DNA of 43,188 nucleotides from JAPLDA01 sp043787975 (GTDB lineage Bacteria > Bacteroidota > Bacteroidia > AKYH767-A > 2013-40CM-41-45), in the NCBI GenBank assembly GCA_043787975.1, contig JAYVUK010000051.1:1-43188 (forward strand), in the 5' to 3' direction. This document shows, piece after piece, positions 34,535 to 42,362 of the stretch; position 1 is the first letter of the stretch; each line of letters begins with the position of its first letter. The position numbers were made by a program, and so were the translations under genes. Under the pieces are notes generated by a model. It was not told where the DNA came from. It did not search any database and saw only the letters and a list, made by a program, of their open reading frames with translations.

Positions 34535-35140
34535 ATGGCAAGATACACAGGTCCTAAATCAAGAATAGCGCGTAAGTTCAGAGAACCAATCTTTGGTCCT
34601 GATAAAGCATTCGAAAAAAAAAATTACCCTCCGGGACAGCATGGGTTAACAAAGAAAAGAAACAAGCAGTCTGAGTATTCAACTCAGCTGATGGAAAAGC
34701 AAAAGGTGAAGTACATGTACGGAATCCTTGAGCGCCAGTTTGCAAAAACATTTGACCGCGCATCACGCATGCAGGGAATCACAGGTGAAAACCTGTTGTT
34801 GCTGATTGAGTGTCGCCTCGATAACATGGTGTATCGCTTGGGTGTGGCGCCTTCGCGTACATCTGCTCGTCAGTTAGTAGGACATCGTCACATTACCGTG
34901 AATGGTAAAGTGGTGAACATTCCTTCTTACATCTGCAAAGCAGGAGATGTGGTTGCTGTTCGTGAGAAATCAAAAACACTGGAAGTGATTGTTCATTCTG
35001 TGGTTGGACGTGTGAATAAATATCCTTGGCTGGATTTCGATAAGTCAACCATGACAGGAAAGATTGTAAGTCTTCCGACACGTGACCAGATTCCTGAGAA
35101 CATCAAGGAGCAGTTGATTGTCGAGTTGTACTCTAAATAA
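34535..35140 (+). CDS. rpsD: 30S ribosomal protein S4 (uS4)
   Basis: S4 starts 30S assembly and helps accuracy. The 201-residue protein has RIARKFREPIFGPDKAFEKKNYPPGQHG and the S4 RNA-binding domain RLDNMVYRLGVAPSRTSARQLVGHRHITVNGK. The zinc-binding cysteines found at the N-terminus of some S4 proteins are absent. rpoA follows after 100 nt of AT-rich spacer. Confidence 0.99.
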   Translation: MARYTGPKSRIARKFREPIFGPDKAFEKKNYPPGQHGLTKKRNKQSEYSTQLMEKQKVKYMYGILERQFAKTFDRASRMQGITGENLLLLIECRLDNMVYRLGVAPSRTSARQLVGHRHITVNGKVVNIPSYICKAGDVVAVREKSKTLEVIVHSVVGRVNKYPWLDFDKSTMTGKIVSLPTRDQIPENIKEQLIVELYSK

Positions 35141-35240
35141 TAGTTCAGAGTTCAAAGTTCAAAGTGTTTGATAACTCTTTCAGAATAGAATCTCTTCAAC
35201 GAATCAAATTTTAATTAAACAACAAAAACTAAAAAATAAA

Positions 35241-36233
35241 ATGGCAATCTTAGCATTTCAGAGACCAGACAAAGTAATTATGATCAGTTCAACGGATCGT
35301 CAAGGACAGTTTGAGTTTCGTCCGCTTGAGCCCGGCTACGGTATTACTGTCGGCAATGCTCTTCGGAGGATTTTGTTATCATCACTGGAAGGTCATGCAA
35401 TCGTATCCATAAAAATCTCCGGAGTTGATCATGAATTTTCAACTATCAAAGGAGTTGTGGAAGATGTGACTGAAATTGTATTGAACCTTAAACAGGTTCG
35501 TTTCAAAAAGCAAATTGAAGGAACAGATACAGAAAAAGTAACAGTGAATGTTACCGGAAAAAGCCAGTTCACGGCAGGTGACATCAGCAAATTCACAACA
35601 GCATTTCAGGTGTTGAATCCTGAGTTGGTGATTTGCAACATGGAGTCGAATGTAAAGATCTCCATGGAAATTCAGATTGACAAAGGACGCGGTTATGTTC
35701 CTTCAGAAGAAAATAAGACCAGCAGCGCACCGATCGGAACGATCTTCGTGGATTCTATTTTCACACCGATTCGTAACGTGAAATATGCGGTAGAAAACTA
35801 TCGTGTCGAGCAGAAGACGGATTATGAAAAACTTGTCATGGACATTACCACTGACGGTTCTATTCATCCGAAAGAAGCTTTGAAAGAAGCAGCTGAAATT
35901 CTGATTCATCACTTCATGTTGTTCTCTGATGAGAAAATTACATTGGAGACAAAAGAGAAAACTCCGACGGAAGAATTGGATGAGAACACGCTTCACATGC
36001 GTCAGTTGCTAGGAACAAAACTAGTTGACATGGATCTTTCAGTTCGTGCATTGAACTGCCTGAAAGCTGCAGACGTAGAGACTTTGGGTGACCTTGTTTC
36101 TTACAACAAATCAGACTTGTTAAAGTTCCGCAACTTCGGAAAAAAATCATTGACTGAATTGGAAGAACTCGTTCGTTCAAAAAACCTGACGTTTGGAATG
36201 AACATTTCAAAATACAAATTAGATAAGAATTAA
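35241..36233 (+). CDS. rpoA: DNA-directed RNA polymerase subunit alpha
   Basis: Alpha dimerises to start polymerase assembly. The 330-residue protein has the N-terminal domain with LEPGYGITVGNALRRILLSSLEGHA and the C-terminal domain with the DNA-contact helices VRALNCLKAADVETLGDLV and LLKFRNFGKKSLTELEELV. The contact residues known from E. coli are mostly conserved. Length is standard. Confidence 0.99.
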   Translation: MAILAFQRPDKVIMISSTDRQGQFEFRPLEPGYGITVGNALRRILLSSLEGHAIVSIKISGVDHEFSTIKGVVEDVTEIVLNLKQVRFKKQIEGTDTEKVTVNVTGKSQFTAGDISKFTTAFQVLNPELVICNMESNVKISMEIQIDKGRGYVPSEENKTSSAPIGTIFVDSIFTPIRNVKYAVENYRVEQKTDYEKLVMDITTDGSIHPKEALKEAAEILIHHFMLFSDEKITLETKEKTPTEELDENTLHMRQLLGTKLVDMDLSVRALNCLKAADVETLGDLVSYNKSDLLKFRNFGKKSLTELEELVRSKNLTFGMNISKYKLDKN

Positions 36234-36243
36234 TTATTGCAGA

Positions 36244-36281
36244 TTGAATATTGTTTGATTGAATTATTATTCAATATTCAA
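36244..36281. repeat. inverted repeat in the rpoA-rplQ spacer
   Basis: TTGAATATTG (36244-36253) pairs perfectly with CAATATTCAA (36272-36281). The same AATATTCAAT word fills the rpsH-rplF spacer at 28500-28565. Confidence 0.82.
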
Positions 36282-36300
36282 TAAAAAATAAAAAATAAAG

Positions 36301-36837
36301 ATGAGACACGGTAAAAAAATAAATCACTTAAGCAGAACGCACAGTCATCGTGCAGCGATGTTGTCGAACATGGCTACTTCGTTGATCATGCATAAGCGCA
36401 TTGCAACAACACTGGCGAAGGCGAAAGCTTTGCGCAAGTATGTGGAGCCTATCCTTACACGTTCGAAAGAAGACAGTACGCATGCACGCAGGTTGGTGTT
36501 TAGCTACCTTCAGAATAAGGATGCAGTTTCTGAATTGTTCAGAGAGGTTGCTCCTAAAATTGCAGAACGTCCGGGTGGATATACCCGCATCCTAAAAACG
36601 GGAAACCGTTTGGGTGACAACGCTGAAATGTGCATGATGGAGTTGGTTGACTTCAACGAAAACATGTTGGGTGGAAAAGAAGGCAAGAAAGTAAAAGCAA
36701 CACGCAGAAGAGGCGGAAAGAAAAAAGCTGACGGTACTGAAGTTGCTGCTGAAGTAACGGAAGTGAAAGCAGAAGATGCTCCGAAAAAGCGCAGCAAGAA
36801 GAAAGCGGAAGATTCAGATGATAAAAAAGAAGATTAA
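36301..36837 (+). CDS. rplQ: 50S ribosomal protein L17 (bL17) with charged tail
   Basis: L17 sits at the tunnel exit. The core (about 1-120) has HRAAMLSNMATSLIMHKRIATTLAKAKALRKYVEPILTRSK and PGGYTRILKTGNRLGDNAEMCMMELVDFNE. About 58 further residues (121-178) are rich in Lys, Glu, Asp and Ala and probably disordered, an extension often seen in this phylum. It is the last gene of the supercluster. Confidence 0.98.
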   Translation: MRHGKKINHLSRTHSHRAAMLSNMATSLIMHKRIATTLAKAKALRKYVEPILTRSKEDSTHARRLVFSYLQNKDAVSELFREVAPKIAERPGGYTRILKTGNRLGDNAEMCMMELVDFNENMLGGKEGKKVKATRRRGGKKKADGTEVAAEVTEVKAEDAPKKRSKKKAEDSDDKKED

Positions 36838-36864
36838 TGATCGTTACTTGATTTAATATCATGA

Positions 36865-36898
36865 AAAGGATAAACCTGTTGGTTTGTCCTTTTTTTTT
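36865..36898 (+). terminator. intrinsic terminator of the ribosomal supercluster
   Basis: A 12-bp stem (36865-36876 with 36881-36892, one wobble) with a TGTT loop runs into nine T residues. It lies 28 nt after the rplQ stop and is the strongest terminator of the window. Confidence 0.95.
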
Positions 36899-36948
36899 GT
36901 CCGAATGTTAAGTTTTTTTAAACCTTATAGATAAAAATGCAGGCACTC

Positions 36949-36991
36949 TTAGTGTCTTAGTGGTAAAAAAATATAACCACTAAGACATTAA
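36949..36991. repeat. inverted repeat upstream of carA
   Basis: TTAGTGTCTTAGTGGT (36949-36964) pairs with 36976-36991 over 16 bp with one wobble. It is built of CTTAGTG words. It lies between the rplQ terminator and the carA promoter candidate; the rest of this 257-nt gap shows no gene. Confidence 0.88.
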
Positions 36992-37071
36992 CAGCAGAAA
37001 GGTTCACTGAGATCTATTCGTTCATCAAAAGAAAATTTCACTGCATTCTAAGCAGTTTCTAAACAATAAAT

Positions 37072-37079
37072 TATATTTG
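37072..37079 (+). promoter_or_regulatory. candidate -7 box for carA
   Basis: TATATTTG matches TAnnTTTG exactly, 15 nt before the carA ATG. No clear TTG is found at -33. Confidence 0.5.
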
Positions 37080-37094
37080 CGTTACTAAGGACCA

Positions 37095-38210
37095 ATGAAA
37101 TACATCACTAAAAAACCAGCTGTTCTCGTATTGCATGACGGAACGGTGTTTCACGGTAAAGCTGCCGGAGCAATCGGCACCACCACCGGAGAAATATGTT
37201 TTAACACCGGGATGACGGGCTACCAGGAGATATTTACGGACCCTTCGTATTACGGACAGCTGCTTGTTGCCACGCATGTACATATTGGCAATTACGGCAT
37301 CCAGGTGGACGAGGTGGAGAGTGAGAGCATGAAAATCTCAGGATTGATTTGCCGGTCTTTTAACGATGGCTATTCACGGAAGTCAGCGATGTCATCCATT
37401 GAAGATTATTTTGTTTCTCAGAAGATGGTTGCCATCTGTGATGTGGATACACGAGCGATCGTTCGTCACATACGAAGCAAAGGCGCGATGAATGCAATCG
37501 TTTCGTCAGAGATTCTTGATGTTGAAAAACTGAAAGCAAAATTAAAAGAAGTACCGTCCATGGAGGGATTGGAGCTTTCATCGAAAGTTTCAACCAAAGA
37601 ATCTTACTTCATCGGTAATCCGAATGCTCAATACAAAGTAGCTGCGTTGGATTATGGAGTGAAGAAAAATATTTTGCGAAACCTCGTGAAGCGCGATTGT
37701 TACGTGCAGGTTTTTCCTTCCAATACTTCTTTTGCGGAAATAAAAAAATGGAATCCTGACGGCATCTTTCTCAGCAATGGTCCAGGTGATCCCGGTGTGA
37801 TGACGGAAGCAGTGAAAACCGTAAAGGAAATTTTAAACAGCAACATACCTGTGTTTGGTATTTGTCTCGGTCATCAATTGCTTGCTGAAGCCTGCGGAAT
37901 CAGAACCTATAAAATGCATCACGGTCATCGTGGTATCAATCATCCTGTGAAAAATATCGTCACCGGAAAATGTGAAGTGACTTCTCAGAACCATGGTTTC
38001 TCTGTGGTGGAAGAAGACGTGAGGAAATCAGACAAAGTGGAAATCACGCATGTCAATTTAAACGATGATACGATTGAAGGAATTCGGGTGAAAGACAAAG
38101 TTGCTTTTTCCGTTCAGTACCATCCTGAATCTGCGCCCGGTCCGCACGACAGCGCTTACCTGTTCGATGATTTCATTGAATGCATGAGTAAGGTGGAAGT
38201 GGAGCAATAG
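37095..38210 (+). CDS. carA: carbamoyl-phosphate synthase small (glutaminase) subunit
   Basis: The subunit releases ammonia from glutamine for carbamoyl phosphate, used in arginine and pyrimidine synthesis. The 371-residue protein has the N-terminal TTTGEICFNTGMTGYQEIFTDPSYYGQ and the class I amidotransferase triad: C257 in GICLGHQ, H343 and E345 in QYHPESAPGPHD. carB is not in the window, so the large subunit must be coded elsewhere. The rplQ-carA order is common in Bacteroidota. Confidence 0.98.
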   Translation: MKYITKKPAVLVLHDGTVFHGKAAGAIGTTTGEICFNTGMTGYQEIFTDPSYYGQLLVATHVHIGNYGIQVDEVESESMKISGLICRSFNDGYSRKSAMSSIEDYFVSQKMVAICDVDTRAIVRHIRSKGAMNAIVSSEILDVEKLKAKLKEVPSMEGLELSSKVSTKESYFIGNPNAQYKVAALDYGVKKNILRNLVKRDCYVQVFPSNTSFAEIKKWNPDGIFLSNGPGDPGVMTEAVKTVKEILNSNIPVFGICLGHQLLAEACGIRTYKMHHGHRGINHPVKNIVTGKCEVTSQNHGFSVVEEDVRKSDKVEITHVNLNDDTIEGIRVKDKVAFSVQYHPESAPGPHDSAYLFDDFIECMSKVEVEQ

Positions 38211-38301
38211 TCCAATTAGCCTTTTGTTTTACTCTTTGCTTCCGCGTTTGATCCTGTTTATTATTTTTTCATCACTTTTAAATTGATCTGTTCTTAACTC
38301 T

Positions 38302-38309
38302 TATTTTTG
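38302..38309 (+). promoter_or_regulatory. candidate -7 box for the UvrD-family helicase gene
   Basis: TATTTTTG matches TAnnTTTG, with TTG 16 nt upstream at 38283-38285. It overlaps an in-frame TTG at 38307, so that TTG is unlikely to be the start codon. Confidence 0.5.
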
Positions 38310-38351
38310 TATTACAAAGTCTCCGGACTAGGAACTCCCGACTCAGAACTA

Positions 38352-40700
38352 ATGACTCATACCTATTTAGATGAATTAAACGAGGCGCAAAAGAAAGCAG
38401 TCCTTCACACCGAAGGACCTGTGATGATTATTGCGGGAGCAGGTTCAGGAAAGACACGCGTGCTTACGTATCGTATTGCTCATCTGCTGAATCTCGGGGT
38501 GGATGCATTCAATATTCTCGCGCTTACATTTACCAACAAGGCATCCAAAGCAATGCGTGAGCGTATTGAAAAACTTACAGGCAGTGAAGCTAAGAATTTA
38601 TGGATGGGAACTTTTCATGCTGTCTTTGCAAAGATACTTCGCATCGAAGCTGAGAAACTTGGCTATCCGTCCAACTTCGCCATCTACGATACCGATGATG
38701 CAAAGAGTTTGATGCGCGACATTCTTCGTGAACAAGGCCTCGATGATAAAGTGTACAAGCCGGAACTTGTGTTGAATCGGATTTCCGCAGCGAAGAATAA
38801 TTTATATTCATGGAGCGAATACCAGGCAAATGCAAATTTCGTCACCGATGATCAGGTCAGCGGTAAACCCAAGCTGGGACTACTTTTTGAGTTGTACGTG
38901 AAACGATGTTTCAAAGCATCAGGAATGGACTTTGATGATTTGCTTTACAATATGTACGTGTTGCTCACAAAGCATCCTGAGACGTTGTACAAGTATCAGC
39001 ATAAGTTCAAGTACATTTTGGTAGATGAGTTCCAGGATACCAATTATGCTCAGTACATGATTTTGAAAAAGCTCACTGCTGTTCACGAAAATATTTGTGT
39101 GGTTGGAGATGATGCACAATCCATTTATGCTTTCCGTGGAGCAAACATTCAGAACATTCTCAATTTTGAAAAAGATTATCCAGATCTGAAAGTTTTTAAA
39201 CTAGAACAAAATTATCGTTCTACAAAAAATATCGTAAGCGCTGCGAACAGCATCATCGTTCACAATAAGCAACAATTGAAAAAGGATGTGTGGACGCAGA
39301 ATGACCATGGTGAAAAGATTCAGTTGATGCGTGCTTTGAGCGACAATGAAGAAGGAAACATGGTTGCTAATTCCATCTTCGAAACCAAGGTCAACAAACA
39401 GTGGCACAATAAATCGTTTGCGATTTTGTACCGTACGAATGCACAGTCGCGTGCCATGGAAGAGTCGTTACGAAAACTCAACATTGGTTACCGCATTTAC
39501 GGAGGATTGTCATTTTATAAACGCAAAGAAATCAAAGACCTGATTGCTTATTTCCGTCTTGTCATTAATCAGCATGACGAGGAAGCGTTGAAACGGGTGA
39601 TCAATGTTCCGGTACGTGGCATCGGTAAAACTACGATTGAAAAGCTGACGGTCACAGCTGCCGAGCAAGATCAAACCATCTGGCAAATTCTTGAAAACCC
39701 GGCAGACAATCCTTGTGGTTTTAACAGCGGTACGTTAACGCGACTGAATGAATTCGTGACGATGATTAAAAGTTTTTCAGTGAAGCTCAAAACAGATAAT
39801 GCATACGATCTTGCAAGTCACATTGCAACTTCGACAGGTCTTCTAAGAGAACTCTATTCTGATAAAACTCCTGAAGGATTGAGTCGGTATGAAAACGTGC
39901 AGGAACTTTTAAGCGGTGTGAAAGAGTTTACTGAAACGGGAAGAAGTATTACTCCAAAGGGCGATGAAGACGCATTTCAGGATCAAATTGAATTCAGAAC
40001 GTTGGATATGTTTATGCAGGACATTGCTTTGCTTACGGACGCTGATGATGAAAATAAAGAAGACAACGATACAGTTTCTCTCATGACAATTCATGCTGCG
40101 AAAGGACTTGAGTTTCCTGCTGTGTATGTTGTCGGATTGGAAGAGAATCTTTTTCCGTCACAGCTTTCCATCAACTCGCGTGAAGACATTGAAGAAGAGA
40201 GAAGATTATTTTATGTTGCAATGACGCGCGCAGAGCAGAAGCTCACGATTTCATTTGCTTCCAGCCGTTACCGCTGGGGTAACCTGATTAACTGTGAGCC
40301 GAGTCGTTTTTTAGAAGAGCTGGATTCATCATTCATTGAAGAAACGAGCGTTCGAAAAAATAAAAAGGATCCTTTTGCCTTTGATGAAAAACCTTTGCAG
40401 CGCTGGGATAAAAAGACTGTCTCGAATCAGCGATCAGCAACATTCAAACAACCACCGGCTCATTTGAAGAAAATTAATTCTTCTGATGTGCAGAATTTTA
40501 CGGGTGATGATACGAGCGAAATTCAGACGGGAATGGAAGTGGAGCATGCGCGTTTTGGAATCGGGAAAGTGTTGCTTGTGGAAGGCAAATTCCCTGATAT
40601 GAAGGCAACTATATTTTTCCAGGGCATTGGTCAGAAGCAATTACTGTTGAAATTCGCCAAGCTAAAGATCATTAACAACTCAGGAGATTCATTGGAATAA
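38352..40700 (+). CDS. UvrD/PcrA-family ATP-dependent DNA helicase
   Basis: A superfamily 1A 3-prime to 5-prime helicase of repair and replication-fork clearing. ATG at 38352 (MTHTYLDELNEAQKKAV) is chosen. Motif I is AGAGSGKT, motif II is VDEFQDTNYAQY, QNYRST is motif IV, MTIHAAKGLEF is motif V and EERRLFYVAMTRAE is motif VI. The C-terminal 50 residues form a Tudor-like domain (VEHARFGIGKVLLVEGKFPDMKATIFF), which contacts RNA polymerase in PcrA/UvrD. About 782 residues, normal. Whether it should be called uvrD or pcrA cannot be settled from sequence alone. Confidence 0.95.
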   Translation: MTHTYLDELNEAQKKAVLHTEGPVMIIAGAGSGKTRVLTYRIAHLLNLGVDAFNILALTFTNKASKAMRERIEKLTGSEAKNLWMGTFHAVFAKILRIEAEKLGYPSNFAIYDTDDAKSLMRDILREQGLDDKVYKPELVLNRISAAKNNLYSWSEYQANANFVTDDQVSGKPKLGLLFELYVKRCFKASGMDFDDLLYNMYVLLTKHPETLYKYQHKFKYILVDEFQDTNYAQYMILKKLTAVHENICVVGDDAQSIYAFRGANIQNILNFEKDYPDLKVFKLEQNYRSTKNIVSAANSIIVHNKQQLKKDVWTQNDHGEKIQLMRALSDNEEGNMVANSIFETKVNKQWHNKSFAILYRTNAQSRAMEESLRKLNIGYRIYGGLSFYKRKEIKDLIAYFRLVINQHDEEALKRVINVPVRGIGKTTIEKLTVTAAEQDQTIWQILENPADNPCGFNSGTLTRLNEFVTMIKSFSVKLKTDNAYDLASHIATSTGLLRELYSDKTPEGLSRYENVQELLSGVKEFTETGRSITPKGDEDAFQDQIEFRTLDMFMQDIALLTDADDENKEDNDTVSLMTIHAAKGLEFPAVYVVGLEENLFPSQLSINSREDIEEERRLFYVAMTRAEQKLTISFASSRYRWGNLINCEPSRFLEELDSSFIEETSVRKNKKDPFAFDEKPLQRWDKKTVSNQRSATFKQPPAHLKKINSSDVQNFTGDDTSEIQTGMEVEHARFGIGKVLLVEGKFPDMKATIFFQGIGQKQLLLKFAKLKIINNSGDSLE

Positions 40701-40741
40701 TTTTCCTATCTTCGAGTACTGTCAATTACTTTTTAATATAG

Positions 40742-41404
40742 ATGAATATGAGTCACGATACCTTGCAACTTGAATACAACTCTGCACGAAATCACATGAT
40801 CATCCCTGAATACGGACGTAACATTCAGAAGATGATTGAACATGCAGTTACCATTGAAGACCGCGAAGAGCGCAACCGCGCTGCCAAAGCAATTGTTGCC
40901 GTGATGGGTTATCTCAATCCGCAATTACGCGACATCGTTGACTTCAAACATAAATTGTGGGATCACTTGTTTTTGATTTCTGATTTTAAACTCGATGTTG
41001 ACTCTCCGTACCCGATTCCTCCGCAGGAAACGTTAAAGGTAAAACCGCAACGTATTTCTTATCCTGCTGCGAAAATCCGGTACAAGTATTATGGTAAGAC
41101 GATGGAGCAGATGATTCGTCAAATTGCAGAGATGGAAGATGGTCCGCGTAAAGAACAAATCGCGCAGAACTTGGCGAACTTTATGAAGATGTCGTACCTC
41201 ACGTGGAACAAAGACAGCGTGGATGATTCAACCATCATCGGACATTTGGATGAATTGTCGGGTCAAAAAATTAAACTGCACGAAACTGTTCGGCTAAATC
41301 ATACCGCTGAAATACTTGCAATGGCTGCGCAAAAGCGACAACAACAACAATCGAAAAATAATTCCGGCAAGCAACGCAATCAACAACGCAGGAAAAAGAA
41401 ATAA
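40742..41404 (+). CDS. DUF4290 domain protein
   Basis: A 220-residue cytosolic protein conserved in Bacteroidota and of unknown function. Recognisable family stretches are EYNSARNHMIIPEYGRNIQKMI, GYLNPQLRDIVDFKHKLWDHLFLISDFKLDVDSPYP and the FMKMSYLTWNKDSVDD region. The C-terminal 35 residues are Gln-, Lys- and Arg-rich (KRQQQQSKNN, QRRKKK), basic and probably disordered, which suggests nucleic acid binding. It follows the helicase by 41 nt on the same strand and ends at a bidirectional terminator. Confidence 0.88.
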   Translation: MNMSHDTLQLEYNSARNHMIIPEYGRNIQKMIEHAVTIEDREERNRAAKAIVAVMGYLNPQLRDIVDFKHKLWDHLFLISDFKLDVDSPYPIPPQETLKVKPQRISYPAAKIRYKYYGKTMEQMIRQIAEMEDGPRKEQIAQNLANFMKMSYLTWNKDSVDDSTIIGHLDELSGQKIKLHETVRLNHTAEILAMAAQKRQQQQSKNNSGKQRNQQRRKKK

Positions 41405-41419
41405 GAAGCAATTCAACTT

Positions 41420-41458
41420 AAAAAAAATGCTCATCATTTATGATGAGCATTTTTTTTT
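41420..41458. terminator. bidirectional intrinsic terminator
   Basis: A-run, then AATGCTCATCAT with its exact complement ATGATGAGCATT and a 2-nt loop, then a T-run (about 41449-41458). It serves the DUF4290 gene (+) and the metal permease gene (-), which converge here. Confidence 0.95.
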
Positions 41459-41459
41459 A

Positions 41460-42299
41460 CTACCCATTGTTCTGTTGTCGTTTTGAAATTAGAAATTTCA
41501 GAATGTAAAATAAGGAGACCAGCAGAAAAATTCCTCCAAGCACTGCAACAATGGATGATCCTGCCGGGAAATCATATTTGTAAGAAACGTACAATCCAAA
41601 AAGTGCTCCTCCAATACTGAGCAATGCCGCAATCGAAACCATGCCCCATGTTTTTTTCGCCAGCATAATTGCCCCTACTGCAGGGATAATCAGGAATGAA
41701 AATACCGGGATTACACCACTGATGCGGACGGCAAATACAATACTCAGCCCGATAGAAAGATAGAAAAGAAAATTCCACAGGTTAAAGATTCCAATGGTAT
41801 GTCCTTCTCCGTTTTCAAAACGCTTTGTAAGTGCAAAGAATTTTTTATGAAACAATGCATGGAGGATGGCGATGCCTCCGAATACAATGGCGACTGTGCG
41901 GATTTGCTCCCAGCTCACTGATAGAATATTTCCAAACAATACTTCCTGGATATCTGAATCGCCATGAGGTGTCTTGGAAATAAGCATGACAGTGGCGGCA
42001 GAAGCGACTGCGTAAATAATTCCGATCACAGCTTCAAGCTTTAAGCGTTTATCACGGATGTTGATCAATGACATAAGGAAAGCGCCCAACAATGCAAACA
42101 GGATCGGGATGAATGTTTTTCCTTTTCCGATGTAATCAGAGAAAGCGACACCTAGCGATGAAATTTGTCCGAGTGCGAGATCGACAAACACAATTCCTCG
42201 TCCAACTACATGTACACCAAGATATGAGAGTACAATTCCTACAATCACACTCAGGATAAAAGCCTGTGTGATAAAATCAAGTTGAAACATTTCGAACAT
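41460..42299 (-). CDS. metal ABC transporter permease (ABC-3 family, ZnuB/MntB-like)
   Basis: A 279-residue inner-membrane protein with about eight hydrophobic helices and family stretches such as SYLGVHVVGRGIVFVDLALGQISSLGVAFSDY near the N-terminus and RISGVIPVFSFLIIPAVGAIMLAKKTWGM in the second half. It imports zinc or manganese with a binding protein and an ATPase. The binding-protein gene lies 63 nt upstream on the same strand. No ATPase gene is between or behind them. Metal specificity cannot be read from the sequence. Confidence 0.93.
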   Translation of the reverse strand: MFEMFQLDFITQAFILSVIVGIVLSYLGVHVVGRGIVFVDLALGQISSLGVAFSDYIGKGKTFIPILFALLGAFLMSLINIRDKRLKLEAVIGIIYAVASAATVMLISKTPHGDSDIQEVLFGNILSVSWEQIRTVAIVFGGIAILHALFHKKFFALTKRFENGEGHTIGIFNLWNFLFYLSIGLSIVFAVRISGVIPVFSFLIIPAVGAIMLAKKTWGMVSIAALLSIGGALFGLYVSYKYDFPAGSSIVAVLGGIFLLVSLFYILKFLISKRQQNNG

Positions 42300-42362
42300 T
42301 GTAGATTATTTTTTAGTTTGAATTTTTGATTTTTGATTTTGAAAGTAAAGCTGACCGGTAAT

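Noticed and set aside
38307..38351. TTG start of the helicase
   Set aside because: It overlaps a TATTTTTG promoter box, and the ATG at 38352 gives the normal N-terminus of the family.
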